Positions 15,101 to 24,665 of a DNA stretch of 64,000 bases are shown in pieces. The stretch spans positions 926,001 through 990,000 of the forward strand of contig JARHVA010002004.1 in assembly GCA_037957365.1 (NCBI GenBank), read 5' to 3'. The notes beneath the pieces were generated by a model that was not told the origin of the DNA, ran no database searches, and saw nothing but the letters and a program-made list of their open reading frames with translations. The stretch is from Torreya grandis. Lineage: Eukaryota; Streptophyta; Pinopsida; Cupressales; Taxaceae. How positions within the stretch are numbered: position 1 is the first letter of the stretch; every line of letters starts with the position of its first letter. The translations under genes were made by a program, and so were the position numbers.

Positions 15101-16168
15101 TCTATAATGTTATCTGTATCTTACCCTTTCCATCAATTTTAGAAGGCTCACCATCACCGAAATAAACATGTCCAAAATCAAATTGAACATAGTCTTGAAA
15201 ATATTTCCTATGGGGTGTTGTATGAAATAAAGCCCCTAAATCTAACACCAATGAATAACTAATATTATCTAATGAATGGATTAAAATATCTTTCAACACA
15301 TCACCTTTTACATTTACTTCTTGATATTTATCTTGTTGTCTTTCTCCTTTTTTTCCTCTTCAAAACCAACAATCTTTCTTCACGTGTCCTTATTTTCCAC
15401 ACATCTATCACACCAACATTACTCTAGATTTAGATATGTCCTTCTTAGACTTCCCATGATTCCCTAGGCCATTTTATCTATCGTGTTTTCCTCTCCTACT
15501 CACCATAGTCAAAACATCACCTGATGTCTCACCTATGCATTTTTATCACATTTTATCATTAAGAATAACACCAATAATATCATCAAACTTTAAAGTGTTT
15601 GAATTAGAAATAAAATTACTCACAACCATAACCAAGTCAGTCCATCTTTCTAGAAATGAGTACAGAATGAAAAGAGCCTTAAACTCATCCTCAATTTTTA
15701 CTCCTATATAACTTAAATGATTTTTGACCATGTTAAATTAATTTAAATGTTCAGCTACATACCCACCTTTTGACATCTTTGAATTAAGTAAGTATTTTAT
15801 AAGAAATACCTTTTTGTAGGTTGAAGGTTTTTCCTACAACCTATCAAATTACTTTATCACATCTATTATTGTCTTTTATTTTGAAATATTGAACGCCATT
15901 GATGTTATCAAGCATAACCATATTGTTCCTAGTGCCCTTAATTCAAGAACCTACCATTAATTATCCTTCATAGTTACTGACTTCTTTTCTATTTTTCCTA
16001 ATGATAGGAAAATATTCTTATGATATAGATAGTCCTCTATTTTCATTTTCCATAGTTGGTAGTTTTGGCCATTGAAATTATCAACCTTAAACTTTCCTTC
16101 CTTCACCATTGCTCCCATTCAAACCAAGAACCCTCTTTTTTTAATATTTTATCTACTGAATAAACCTT
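15101..16168 (-). pseudogene. Copia1 gag and protease, decayed
   Basis: Gag (UBN2-like) is readable at 15731-15546: MVKNHLSYIGVKIEDEF and SNTLKFDDIIGVILNDKM. A CCHC zinc knuckle sits at 15367-15415 on the minus strand: CDRC, then after a frameshift GHVKKDCW. Protease follows at 15299-15102 with LDLGALFHTTPHRKYF, VYFGDGEPSKIDGKGKI. The active-site DSGA is DLGA, with the Asp retained. Order and spacing are those of a Copia polyprotein. Confidence 0.8.
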
Positions 16169-16169
16169 T

Positions 16170-16182
16170 GGATCTTATACTA
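16170..16182 (-). promoter_or_regulatory. Copia1 primer-binding site (degraded, tRNA-iMet type)
   Basis: The plus strand reads ggatcttatacta, compared with ggctctgatacca, the complement of the TGGTATCAGAGCC site used by many plant Copia elements. It lies two bases inside the right LTR, as expected for the minus-strand element. It is clearer in Copia2 at 35542-35554. Confidence 0.7.
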
Positions 16183-16184
16183 AT

Positions 16185-16690
16185 TCTTAGGAAAATATAA
16201 CATAGATTAATATTAACAAAATAAATACAAAAATAAATACAAAAAACACAACACAAGAGAAAGACCAATTTAATGTGGTTCTCCTAAAATGGGCTACTTC
16301 CACACATAAAGAGCTCATTATTCTCTTATTTAGTTCAAAAAATGAAGGAATAAACCTGAAATACAAACACTGTAATGTCCTTTTCACTCACAATCAGTGT
16401 GAAACCATGATTATAATGTCATCATATTAAAGGAAGGTTACATATTAGGGAAAAATGCACCAAAATAATTTCTATCATTAGATTTGTGACATAATAGTGA
16501 ATGGTCCAAATTTACTATGAAATCACAATATTTTACAATGAATTTTTAACCCCTATGCTAACCTTAGTGGGGGCTATTACCCACATCACCCCCCCACACC
16601 CCCTCACCCCCTCCCCCTGCCCCCCGCTCCCCTATACCCCACATGTTAGGAATTGGGATTTATAATAAGATTAGACTCTACCATTAAATA
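16185..16690 (-). repeat. Copia1 5' LTR (right)
   Basis: It starts tcttagg (TGTTAGG with one change) and ends ttaaata before the flank gtaag. A cytosine-rich run at 16585-16642 is G-rich on the sense strand of the element and longer than in other right LTRs. Sequence left of the run is closer to the right LTRs of other copies than to this element's own left LTR. Confidence 0.78.
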
Positions 16691-17464
16691 GTAAGAAATG
16701 ATGTCTAAATAAAATCTAAGGCATAATCATTTTGCAATAATAAACTAAAATATTAAAAAAATAATATATTTCACCATTTAAAAAAAATTATAAGAGAAAG
16801 ACAAAGATTACTAAAAAAACCAATGAGGCTCATGATGAGTAGATGTAATCCCAATAACCATCAGAATAAATCATAGATGGATAAAGTTATTTGTTTTTTC
16901 ATATAAATTTCAAAAAATATTCATCTTGTAAGGTTAACCATCATTGCTAAGGTGTGTTCACCCTTAGGACTAGTCTTACACCTGCAACCTTTTTTCCTCA
17001 CATTTGTGTTTGGGGAATCTTATCATTATTATCCTCACTAGAATTTGGACCATTCCATCCCCTCATCATCTTGATCCTCGCCCCATAATGTCTTTTCAAG
17101 TGGCCATTCAGTTCATTCGTATCCGCATACCCCATCGAGGGGGTAATGGTTTTTATTTGAAGGATCATTACTCCCCACTTATTTAGTCATATTGCCCTTT
17201 CAAATAGTGTCAAATGTATAAATCTAAATATTCTCACCCTAACCTTTCCACTAATTATATCATTTATTAAAATTAATCTTGTAATAATAGTCATAATGAA
17301 ATAGTTTAATTCTATTCCTCATTTAATATTTCCTACATCATGTAGACCTTCCTACAACCCCATGCTATATTAATCCCTTGATTATCCCAATAAAAAGCCA
17401 TTAAATAACTAATCTCACCTTGTTAATTAATCACTTACAAATTTAAGATTCAAAATATTATACC
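16691..17464. repeat. Unit A copy 2, left remnant
   Basis: Positions 16691 to about 16920 match the start of unit A (313-545; 36018-36245). At about 16920 the sequence jumps to material matching 46290-46840, removing some 10 kb that would hold the integrase and PMD fossils. No coding content is visible. The stretch ends in the target duplication of G1 (17460-17464, atacc). Confidence 0.7.
17460..17464. other. G1 target-site duplication, left (atacc)
   Basis: The 5-bp direct repeat atacc flanks G1 here and at 30153-30157. The uninterrupted site is visible in unit A copy 3 near 46838 (tattgtacctaccc), which confirms the insertion point. Confidence 0.9.
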
Positions 17465-17643
17465 TGTTGGGTGAATATTTGGTTGACCAACTAACTAGTG
17501 AGCAAAATAGGTCTCTTCAACCATAGCAAAGGGAGATTGGTCAGCCTAGTGTGTAGGTTTACTACATCAGAGGTGGACAAATCTCTCCTCTCATCAAGGG
17601 GAGGTTCCCTATAGGTATAAAGGCACTATATATATATATGAGT

Positions 17644-17946
17644 TCTACTGTCCCCTACAAGAACACTTCTGAAAGAAGAGAAGTGCCTTCAGTATTTTCA
17701 CCAAGATTTTCTCCTTTGTTTGTGAACATTATCCCTAAAATAAGAGAGATGGATGGTATATCCTACCCCTGAGCATTATTTTTAGATTTTATATATATAA
17801 AAGATAAAAATAATGCTCAGGGGTAGGATATACCATCCATCTCTCTTATTTTAGGGATAATGTTCACAAACAAAGGAGAAAATCCTGGTGAAAACACTGA
17901 AGGTACTTCTCTTCTTTCAGAAGTGTTCTTGTAGGGGACAGCAGGA
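17644..17946. repeat. Long inverted repeat (palindrome), arms about 150 bp
   Basis: The left arm runs from about 17644 (ctactgtcccctacaagaac) and the right arm ends about 17946 (gttcttgtaggggacagcag). The centre is the AT-rich tatatata at about 17795. The arms are nearly perfect complements with few mismatches. The right LTR of the same element has only the right-arm sequence, next to a (TA)n tract (27054-27176), so the left arm is an extra inverted copy acquired at the TA repeat. Confidence 0.93.
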
Positions 17947-18009
17947 GTTCTTTCAGGTAGAATAAGTAACTGGTAACACGGTAGAGAGTAACCAACAATC
18001 TAAGATGTA

Positions 18010-18345
18010 GCACAAAGTCTCCACCTTGACTACCTAAGAGTGAGATATGAAGAACAATGGGGGCACAAAGTCATCCCAAGGTCCTTTACATAGAAATAAA
18101 CTAAAAACACACACTGAAAACAATTATGTCAGCACAAAGTCTGAAATTAATTGGTTTCAAGACACCTTCCTTATCACTTCCACTAGCTCTACTTGTTAAG
18201 TTGGATAAAGAATAATACATTTAGGAAATAGAAATAAGAAAAATCTCCTAGAATGATACAAGCTATAACAGCACAAAGTCTGAAAGTAACTTGCTTTCTG
18301 ATTCAAACAAATAAATATGATAAACAGTCTGAGCTCAAAGTCTCA
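18010..18345. repeat. Dispersed GCACAAAGTC motifs in G1 LTR
   Basis: The phrase gcacaaagtc or gctcaaagtct occurs about five times (near 18013, 18061, 18131, 18271, 18334), twice extended to cagcacaaagtctgaaa. The same series is present in the right LTR (27380-27715). It looks like short internal amplification within the LTR; function unknown. Confidence 0.6.
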
Positions 18346-19204
18346 ATGATGCCTTTCAATTTGGGTAGAGTTTTGTTTTTGGTAATGCGAAGATCTCCCT
18401 TAAAAAAACCAAGAGATTAGAATATATAGAGGCAAAGGAAGGCTTGGTGCTTTTTCCCATGGAGTGGCTATTAATGCCTTGAATGCATTTTTGGTTCTAT
18501 TAGGGAGGGCCATGCTGAAATATGGAAGTTGCCCTAACTATGGCATGTTGATTCATCTTGAATGTCTTTTCCTGAGCCTGAGTCACTTATTCTATCACCT
18601 ACTATCCACACAAGTGTCCATTTTGCCTTTACTCCAAGGGAGACAAACAGGCTGTGCTTTCAAGGTTTGTAGGCCCAATTATCTATCTTTGAGCATTATT
18701 TTAGCTACTGAAATAACTATTACAGATATTTCCCTCTTTGTCTCTTCTTGCTGTGGTTTGGGCCCTTGGGCTATCTTTTCCCCCTTTGCTAGATATTTTG
18801 CTCTATCATCAGTGAGTCTTCCCTTTTGGCTTTGGCCTTCAGGCCTTTGAACGCATTCGGGTCTGCCTTCAAGTTTGCAAGGATCAACGTCTATTTTATT
18901 TCCATGAATTTGACATCTACAGGCCCATCAATCTACTCAAAAATTCCTTTGGCCTTCTCATTTTGTCCTTCCCGAAGGGGAAGAATCCTTTTGGGGTCCT
19001 GGGAAAGGCCTATTTTCCTTTGATAAGAGCCTACTATAAGGTATCTATCCTTTGGGATCCTTCGGGTGGCCTCTAGGCTTTCATTCTTTGGTGGGCTATT
19101 GTTCCATTATTTCCTTCGAATAAAATGTCAGAAGGAATTCCTTCAAATAATTTGTTCGACAAAAATCTTTCCTTGGCTATGCATCTTTATATTGGGAGTG
19201 TTAC

Positions 19205-19870
19205 ATTTTTGACACGTGGCATATTCCACTACTTTTAATAAGTGATACATGGCATTTTTAGATAAAATAGGTGAGGACACTTGGCAGCATCTACCTAACT
19301 TATAGGAGCTTTTACAAACCTTTGAGGGTCCTACGAGAGATGACACGTGGTAGCTTCCACTGAGCTCTAGAAACACTACAAAAACATTCAAGACTCATTT
19401 GGATTCACATAGATGATGACACTTGGTGTGTTATATTTGTTTTTGTGACTTACCTAGGGTCCACCATAGTCCTTACTCAATCACTGTGGATGTCAACAAT
19501 TGGTGACCTCCACCGATTCTTACCAGGGACACATGGCAACTTCCACTCAATTTTAGCAATCACATAGAAGATGATACTTGGAGTGCTCTGCTTATTCTTT
19601 TATCAACTTGCTCGAGGCCCACCATAGTCTTTACTTCATAATCAAACAAAAGGAAGATACAACGACCCTTGACACTTGGCAGCCTCCACCGAGCTTTGCA
19701 GATGACACGCGGCATGTTCCACTACTTTGAGAAAAATATATTAAAACCTTCAACAGATGCCACCTATTTCTTTCTACATAACTCTACAAGGGACATGTGG
19801 CATGTTTTTCTACTTTGAGAAGCAAATCATAATGTGTCTTGGTATATGACACTTGGCAGCTTCTAGTCAT
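19205..19870. repeat. Cluster of G-box/ABRE-like motifs in G1 LTR
   Basis: About a dozen copies of a motif gacac(g/t)tggca, often followed by gc/tt and ttccac, occur at irregular 30-100-bp spacing (for example near 19210, 19276, 19341, 19420, 19529, 19670, 19703, 19793, 19847). Several are ACACGTGG, the core recognised by plant bZIP and bHLH factors, and others are the one-base variant ACACTTGG. The same cluster lies in the right LTR at 28595-29245. Regulatory use is inference. Confidence 0.6.
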
Positions 19871-19899
19871 CTTTTTCTTTCGCACACTCCTTGGTTCAA

Positions 19900-20530
19900 C
19901 CACTCATTGAACCACCTATTTGCTACTTCTTTCCTTGACTGAGGCCACCTTTGAACCTTTGAACCCATGAACCATTTAAATTTTAAATATTTTGGTTCAA
20001 GGTTGAATCGGTTCATCGGTTCATCCTTTATCCGTCACTTCCTTATTCTTTCTAAGCTCTTTGATCTTCATCACACTAGTTGAACCTGTGAACTCATTAA
20101 ACCTTTGAATCTATGAACTCATTGAACCTTTTGGTTCAAGGTTTAATGGTTCAATCAATTCATTATTTTTGTTTGGTTGTCTTTTTGATCCTTTTGAACC
20201 AAACCCATTGAACCATTTGGTTGTTGAACCTGTTGAACCATTAAACCCATTGAACCTTGGAACTAAAGTGGTTCAATGGTTCAATGGTTTAATGGTTCAA
20301 GCCTTCTTCTCTTTGATAATTGTTTTGAAGCTATTGAACCTTGAAGTGGTTAAACTTTGAACCTTGACAAATGCACTTAACTCTTGCTGATGACGTTGAA
20401 CCTTTGAACCCATTAAACTCGTTGAACCAAAATGGTTCAAGGTTCAACAGTTTAATGGTTCAATGGTTCAGTCCTTGATTAGAGGCTTTTTGATGGACAT
20501 TTTGGTTGAACCTTGTCGTTGAACTAGCCT
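19900..20530. repeat. GGTTCAA/TTGAACC heptamer tract in G1 LTR
   Basis: The heptamer TTGAACC and its complement GGTTCAA recur several dozen times in both orientations, with runs such as ggttcaatggttcaatggt. Mixed orientation means many stem-loops are possible. The tract is shared with the right LTR at 29325-29905, so it predates this insertion. Confidence 0.85.
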
Positions 20531-20729
20531 TGAAATTATCTAAGTGTTGAGAGCTTGCTTCTTTCCTGCAGAGTCCGTAGAAATCAACCTACGAAGCCTA
20601 TAGAACTTAGCCTACAAAGTCTATAGATTTTTGGAAGAGCTTGAAAAATGAGAAATTTGAATGCTCAGGACAAATATTGAAAAGGGAAGAGACAATTTTG
20701 GTCTGTGCAGGGCCAAAATAGTCCATAGC

Positions 20730-20765
20730 TTGTCCCAAAAATGAATGACATTTTTTGGGGACAAC
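20730..20765. repeat. Hairpin at the LTR outer terminus
   Basis: ttgtcccaaaaatg and its near-complement cattttttggggacaa are separated by about five bases, so the first nucleotides of the LTR (sense orientation) can fold on themselves. It is weaker in the right LTR (30117-30152), where several bases have changed. Confidence 0.75.
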
Positions 20766-20766
20766 A

Positions 20767-20950
20767 GCTGGCTCCAGTTGGGGAACTTCCTTCAGGTGAA
20801 AACATGAAATAGCTAAGGGGAGTAGAAACCAAAATCTCTAGTGCCTTTAAAGTATGCCATTGGGATATGGAGTCATGCTACCTGAAACTAAAAGCTCCAA
20901 AAAAAATGAAAATGAAAAGCAAAAAATAGAAACAAAAGACTATACAAATA
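20767..20950. other. G1 3' untranslated segment next to the left LTR
   Basis: This short stretch lies between the end of the integrase fossil and the LTR. A polypurine tract is expected just inside 20766 on the minus strand, but only a weak purine run (ggaagtt) is visible near 20787-20793. No other signal is seen. Confidence 0.4.
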
Positions 20951-22060
20951 TACATATGTACAGGTGAACCCATCTGATGCTTCAAGAGTTGAAGTGCTTT
21001 AGATGCTTCCCATTGTGAGGCAAAGAAAAGGGTGTGCCATCTTGATACCTCAATACAAAACTATTTTAACTATTGAGTTGATGAATAGTAAAAGGGCCCC
21101 TCCACAGGGAGTCAAACTTTCCATGCATTCCCTTTGGTTCTCTCTTCTTATCCCATAGGAGGACTTGATCTCCAATCTAGAAATCATGGTTCTTTGCTTT
21201 CTGGTCAAAGAGCTTCTTCACTAGACCTTGATGGGTAGCAATTTGGTCCACTACAATGGATATCTACTCTTCCAGCTCAGTCAGGCACATGATCCTCTTA
21301 TCAAGGATGCTTTCATACGTTTGATCTTCAATTGCCTTAGCCAATTTCAATGCTGACAATTCTTGGTTGACTGGTATTTCAGCATTGAGTCCATAAAGAA
21401 GTTGGAAAGGAGACATACCAATTGCCCTTTTTGGTGAAATTCTATTTGCCCATAGAGCATCAACCAATGCTTTATGCCATGTCCTTTGGTTGTCATCTAC
21501 TAGCTTCATGATGATAGTCACCAAGTTCTTTTTGCTTAATTCAGCTTGTCCATCCCCTTGTGGAAAGTAATCAATATAGTGAGAGAGTGTGATCCCATAG
21601 TCAAAATAGAAATGAGTAATCTCTTGGGAAGTGAAATAAGCTACGTTGTCTATGACAATTTTGACTGGGACCCCAAACCTAGCAATGATGTTTTCTTTGA
21701 GGAAATTGCACACTACTTCAGAAGTACCATGTCTAGTTGGGATAGCCTCCACCCACTTAGTGAAGTAATCTGTGGCTGTAAGGACATAGTCATGTCTAGA
21801 AATTGAAGATGGGTTTACAAAACCAATGAAATAGATGCCCCATTTTTGGAATGGCTCTTCTATGATTACTAGTTTGAGAGGCAGGGCAACCAGCTTGGGT
21901 CTTCCAACAAACTACTGGCATAGTTCACATTTCCTAACCCACTGGTATGCATCTTAAAAGAGAGTTGGCCAATAATATCTGGATCATAGGATCTTATGGG
22001 TAGTCACAGGAGTGGAGAAATGTCCTCCACATGCCAAATTATGGAAGGACTTTAGAATTT
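20951..22060 (-). pseudogene. G1 integrase, decayed
   Basis: Minus-strand order: zinc-binding region (H..ACGGHFS..TTHKIL, YYWPTLF, then KCELCQ) near 22040-21905; rve core with KWGIYFIGF, DYVLTATDYFTKWVEAIPTR, FGVPVKIVIDNVAYFTS, and GDGQAELSKKNLV; then LWANRISPKRAIGMSPFQLLYG and a C-terminal KFDSLWRGPFTIHQL near 21090. The longest open part is 21752-21264. The first catalytic Asp (normally GIDFIG) is Tyr, while the second Asp (IDN) and the Glu (QAE) are kept. With stops also upstream, the enzyme is inactive. Its neighbour upstream is the Gypsy RNase H. Confidence 0.92.
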
Positions 22061-22925
22061 GTCTTTGTTGCTCCTTGTTTATGCAATAGAGGAACACTCC
22101 ATCAAAGATCCTCTTGTACAGGCCGTTGTCCCAAAGGATGAAATTGGTAGGTTTCAACTTGATAGTCCTCCTTTCTTTATAAGATAGGTGAGTAGGAAAC
22201 TCACCATAAGTACGGAAATGGGCAATACCTGAGTACCACTCATTCATGGTGGAGATGAAGAGGACTGTTCGCACATCTTTTTCTTTTGACTCTTCATGCT
22301 CTATTCCTTTTGGCTTGTTATCAATGATTAATCAGCATAGCCCCTTTCCCCATACCAATTTTGTTGGCTTGATGACCAAAACAAATTCCTAGATATTTAC
22401 AACCCAATTGCCTCTTTTCATCCCAAACTCCTACTGAGTTAATATGGATTTGATCGTAGTGTTATGAACCAAGGTAGTACTATGTGAATTCAAGATGTAG
22501 AAGTTAAAATGCTTTATTGCCTTCACCACTGCATAAGCATGCTTATCCATGTTCAAGTACTTCAGCTCATGAGATTTGAGAGGAAAACTCATCAACTTTG
22601 AGAGGATAGCTCATGAAGGAAATAGGAGATTCCATACCTTCTTTATTCTATTGAACTAGAATTGTTGAAAGCATATGTTCTGAAGCATAACTATATATGG
22701 TGAACTCTTTGTTAAGTCTGGACAAACCAGAATTAGGGTGTGGGAAATGGTAGTCTTGATATCCTCAAATGCTAACTTTCCTTCTTCAATCAAGCTAAAG
22801 GTGGCCTTTTCCTTCATCATGTTTACAATGTGCCTAGTCTTCTCAGCAAACTCAAGGATGAACCTCCGTAAGAAATTCACCTTTCTAAAGAAAAAGTGAA
22901 CAACAGTCTTATTTGTGGTCAAGGT
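22061..22925 (-). pseudogene. G1 Gypsy-type RNase H (gRNH) and connection, decayed
   Basis: It follows the RT thumb block (FFFRKVNFLRRFI, FSLIEEGKLAFEDIKTTIS, PDLTKSSPYIVM; 22922-22656). Further along come LKYLNMDKHAYAVVKAIKHF, then FYILNSHSTTLVHN, and RGNWVVNI.EFVLVIKPTK, which are the standard blocks of the RNase H tether of Ty3/gypsy RT. Stops interrupt it at several points. Position between RT and the zinc finger of integrase is the canonical Gypsy place. Confidence 0.85.
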
Positions 22926-23660
22926 AAGCTCTTAGATAGTCTTGAATCTGTTTGAGTCAATCTTTATGCCTCCTTAAGACATAATGTGTCTAAGAAGTTT
23001 CCCCTCTATTACTCTAAAAACTGACTTCTTGGGGTTTAAGGAAATGCCATTCTGGCAGCAGCATTCCAGCACTTATTGCAAATGGCACACATGATTTGGG
23101 TAATGCTTAGAAAAGATGGTCAAGTCATCAAGATAAACTATGATGAACTTACCCATCTCATACTTAAAGGCAAGGTCCATTTATCTTTGGAATGTGGCAC
23201 CATCATTTATCAAGCCAAAAGGCATCCTTCTATATGCAAATGTGTCCCAAGGTGTGGTGAAAGTAGTCTTATACTAGTCTACCTCACCAACATCAACCTG
23301 ATTATATCTTGAGAAGCCATCTAGAATTGATAACATCTCTGAACCTATCACTATCTCAAGTACTTGGTCCATGATAGGTAGAGGGTAGTTATCCTTCAAG
23401 GATGACTGATTTAAATTCCTAAAATCCACACAAAGGCAAATTTTTGCCATTCTTCTTCTGTACAGACACTATATTGGCAAACCATGTGAAATGATGGATT
23501 GGGAAGATTATCCTAGAATTTATCATTTTTTATATCTTAGATAAAATGGTACCTGATATTTTTGGATTATACTGCCTAGAATTTTGCCTGTAAAGTGCCG
23601 AATCAGCCTTGAGAGGAATGTTGTGTCAAATTTCATCAGGTCGGAGTGACTTCAGGTCAT
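22926..23660 (-). pseudogene. G1 reverse transcriptase, decayed
   Basis: The minus strand reads, from about 23640: NIPLKADSALYRQ, VQKKNGKNLPLC (from VKKKNGKIR.C.DFR), NLNQSSLKDNYPLPIMDQVL, ILDGFSRYNQV, then YKTTFTTPWDTFAYRRMPFGL and GATFQR, and the catalytic FIIVYLDDLTIFSK near 23120. The YLDD active site is intact and several stops separate the blocks. NLN..SLKDNYPLP.MD is characteristic of plant Tat-like Gypsy RTs. Confidence 0.93.
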
Positions 23661-23933
23661 CATAGGATTAAGCTAAAATGCCCATGTATTGATTGAGAAA
23701 AGTGGTGAACTTGAACCTCTCCTCAAGAGTACAACATTTCCCGATGTTCACCATCTTGGGATCTTCCTCAGTTCCCATATTTACTTGATCAAAATCTTTG
23801 GAGGAGCTTGAATCCATTTGCTACAGTTTGACAAACCTATCATGTTTGTCAAATAGTTTCTCTCCCTATGCAGTTGTTCAAAGCTATCCCTTTACTCTAG
23901 GAAGGCAATGATTTGATTGCCATGGTTAAACAC

Positions 23934-24407
23934 CTACCAATGACTAGCATTATCAGGCACACTTGGCTGAAAGACTAGCTCAATAGTGTACCTATCTCCT
24001 TTGAACTCTAGGTGGGGGACCAAGAGAGTAACTGAAATAACCAATGCATTAGCCCAGTCATTGAATTCTCTGGGAATTGTAGAGATGCTGAAAGCATCAA
24101 AGTTTTTAATTTGATCCCAGACTAGATTATGGTAGTGGCACAATCTCTCATTCTTGGTTTGATACAAGATCCTCACCTGACAAACCACTAATTCAACATC
24201 TCCTTTAGCATGAAGTAGTTTGATGCCTTTGTCCCTAGTAGCTTTCAATCCAAGAAACATAGATTCATACTCAGCTGTGTTATTAGTGTTGCTGAACTGT
24301 AGCTTGTAGGATGAAGGAAAAATATCTCATTTAGGAGATATCAACACAACTCCAGCTCCTAAACTAGTGGAGGAGCAGTTGCCATCAAATTCAAGAATCC
24401 ATACCTC
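23934..24407 (-). pseudogene. G1 extra RNase H domain (RVT_3/aRNH-like), upstream of RT
   Basis: The minus strand reads VWILEFDGNCSSTSLGAGVV, LISPK, a stop, then SNTNNTAEYESMFLGLKATR, GDVELVVCQV, and near the end PREFNDWANALV. These are the RNase HI blocks with first Asp (FDGN), Glu (AEYE), second Asp (GDVE, normally GDS) and the final N..AD block (here N.WAN). The domain therefore has the archaeal/plant RNase H form used as a second RNase H in Tat elements. Here it lies between protease and RT; the ordinary Gypsy RNase H is separately present at 22061-22925. One stop after PK and the lost last Asp make it inactive. Confidence 0.88.
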
Positions 24408-24665
24408 ATTGGATACTAATTTTTCTTTAGATTCTTCTTCATTCAGAGGGGGAGATTCTTCCACAATTACATTGCACTCTGCCAATTCTTCTCCTATTCT
24501 AGATGAACTAATCTTCAAGTTGTCACCTTCAAGAGTTTCAATAGGCATTTCATGAACTTCATCCGTGGATAGAAAGTAGTTACCCATGCCTGAAGATTCA
24601 AACAAAATTTGAGCTTTAGGTGCTGAGGTCTAGGTAACCATGTATTTCACTTCCTTATCAGAGAG
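24408..24665 (-). pseudogene. G1 acidic linker between protease and extra RNase H
   Basis: An open stretch on the minus strand (start Met at 24605) is rich in Glu, Ser and Asp: STDEVHEMPIETLEGDN, then EELAECNVIVEESPPLNEEE. It continues in frame into the RNase H domain, so the two were one polyprotein segment. No fold is recognised; it looks like a disordered linker. Confidence 0.6.

Larger units (their letters stand above)
11680..16690 (-). mobile_element. Copia1: Ty1/copia (Tork/TNT1-like) element, complete in outline, dead
   Basis: This 5.0-kb element has LTRs at 11680-12158 and 16185-16690, a degraded initiator-Met-type primer site at 16170-16182, and gag, protease, integrase, reverse transcriptase and RNase H in Copia order on the minus strand. 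The LTRs start TGTTAGG (left copy) and end CAACA, as expected for TG..CA ends. The flanks gcaag/gtaag are the presumed 5-bp target duplication. Reading frames are broken throughout. The RT sequence (YFKRL, VDDI, SNMHDIND, RITR..K.LTLSQ) resembles tobacco TNT1 most closely, hence the Tork assignment. Confidence 0.88.
17465..20766 (-). repeat. G1 3' LTR (left)
   Basis: It begins TGTTGGGTGAATATTTGG and ends GGGGACAACA. Within it, left to right: a short TA tract (17629-17640), a long palindrome (17644-17946), several GCACAAAGTC motifs (18010-18345), clustered ACACGTGGC/ACACTTGGC motifs (19205-19870), the GGTTCAA/TTGAACC tract (19900-20530) and a terminal hairpin (20730-20765). It contains no protein-coding signal; a 128-aa open frame at 18464-18850 is not kept in the right LTR. 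Confidence 0.92.

Noticed and set aside
14788..15165. 125-aa plus-strand open frame opposite Copia1
   Set aside because: Low-complexity shadow of the minus-strand gag-pre-integrase and protease; the similar readings at 34361, 50047 and 58761 are also opposite-strand shadows of the same region.
18464..18850. 128-aa open frame on the plus strand inside the G1 left LTR
   Set aside because: The corresponding place in the right LTR (about 27850-28250) is interrupted, there is no recognisable domain, and it runs opposite to the element.
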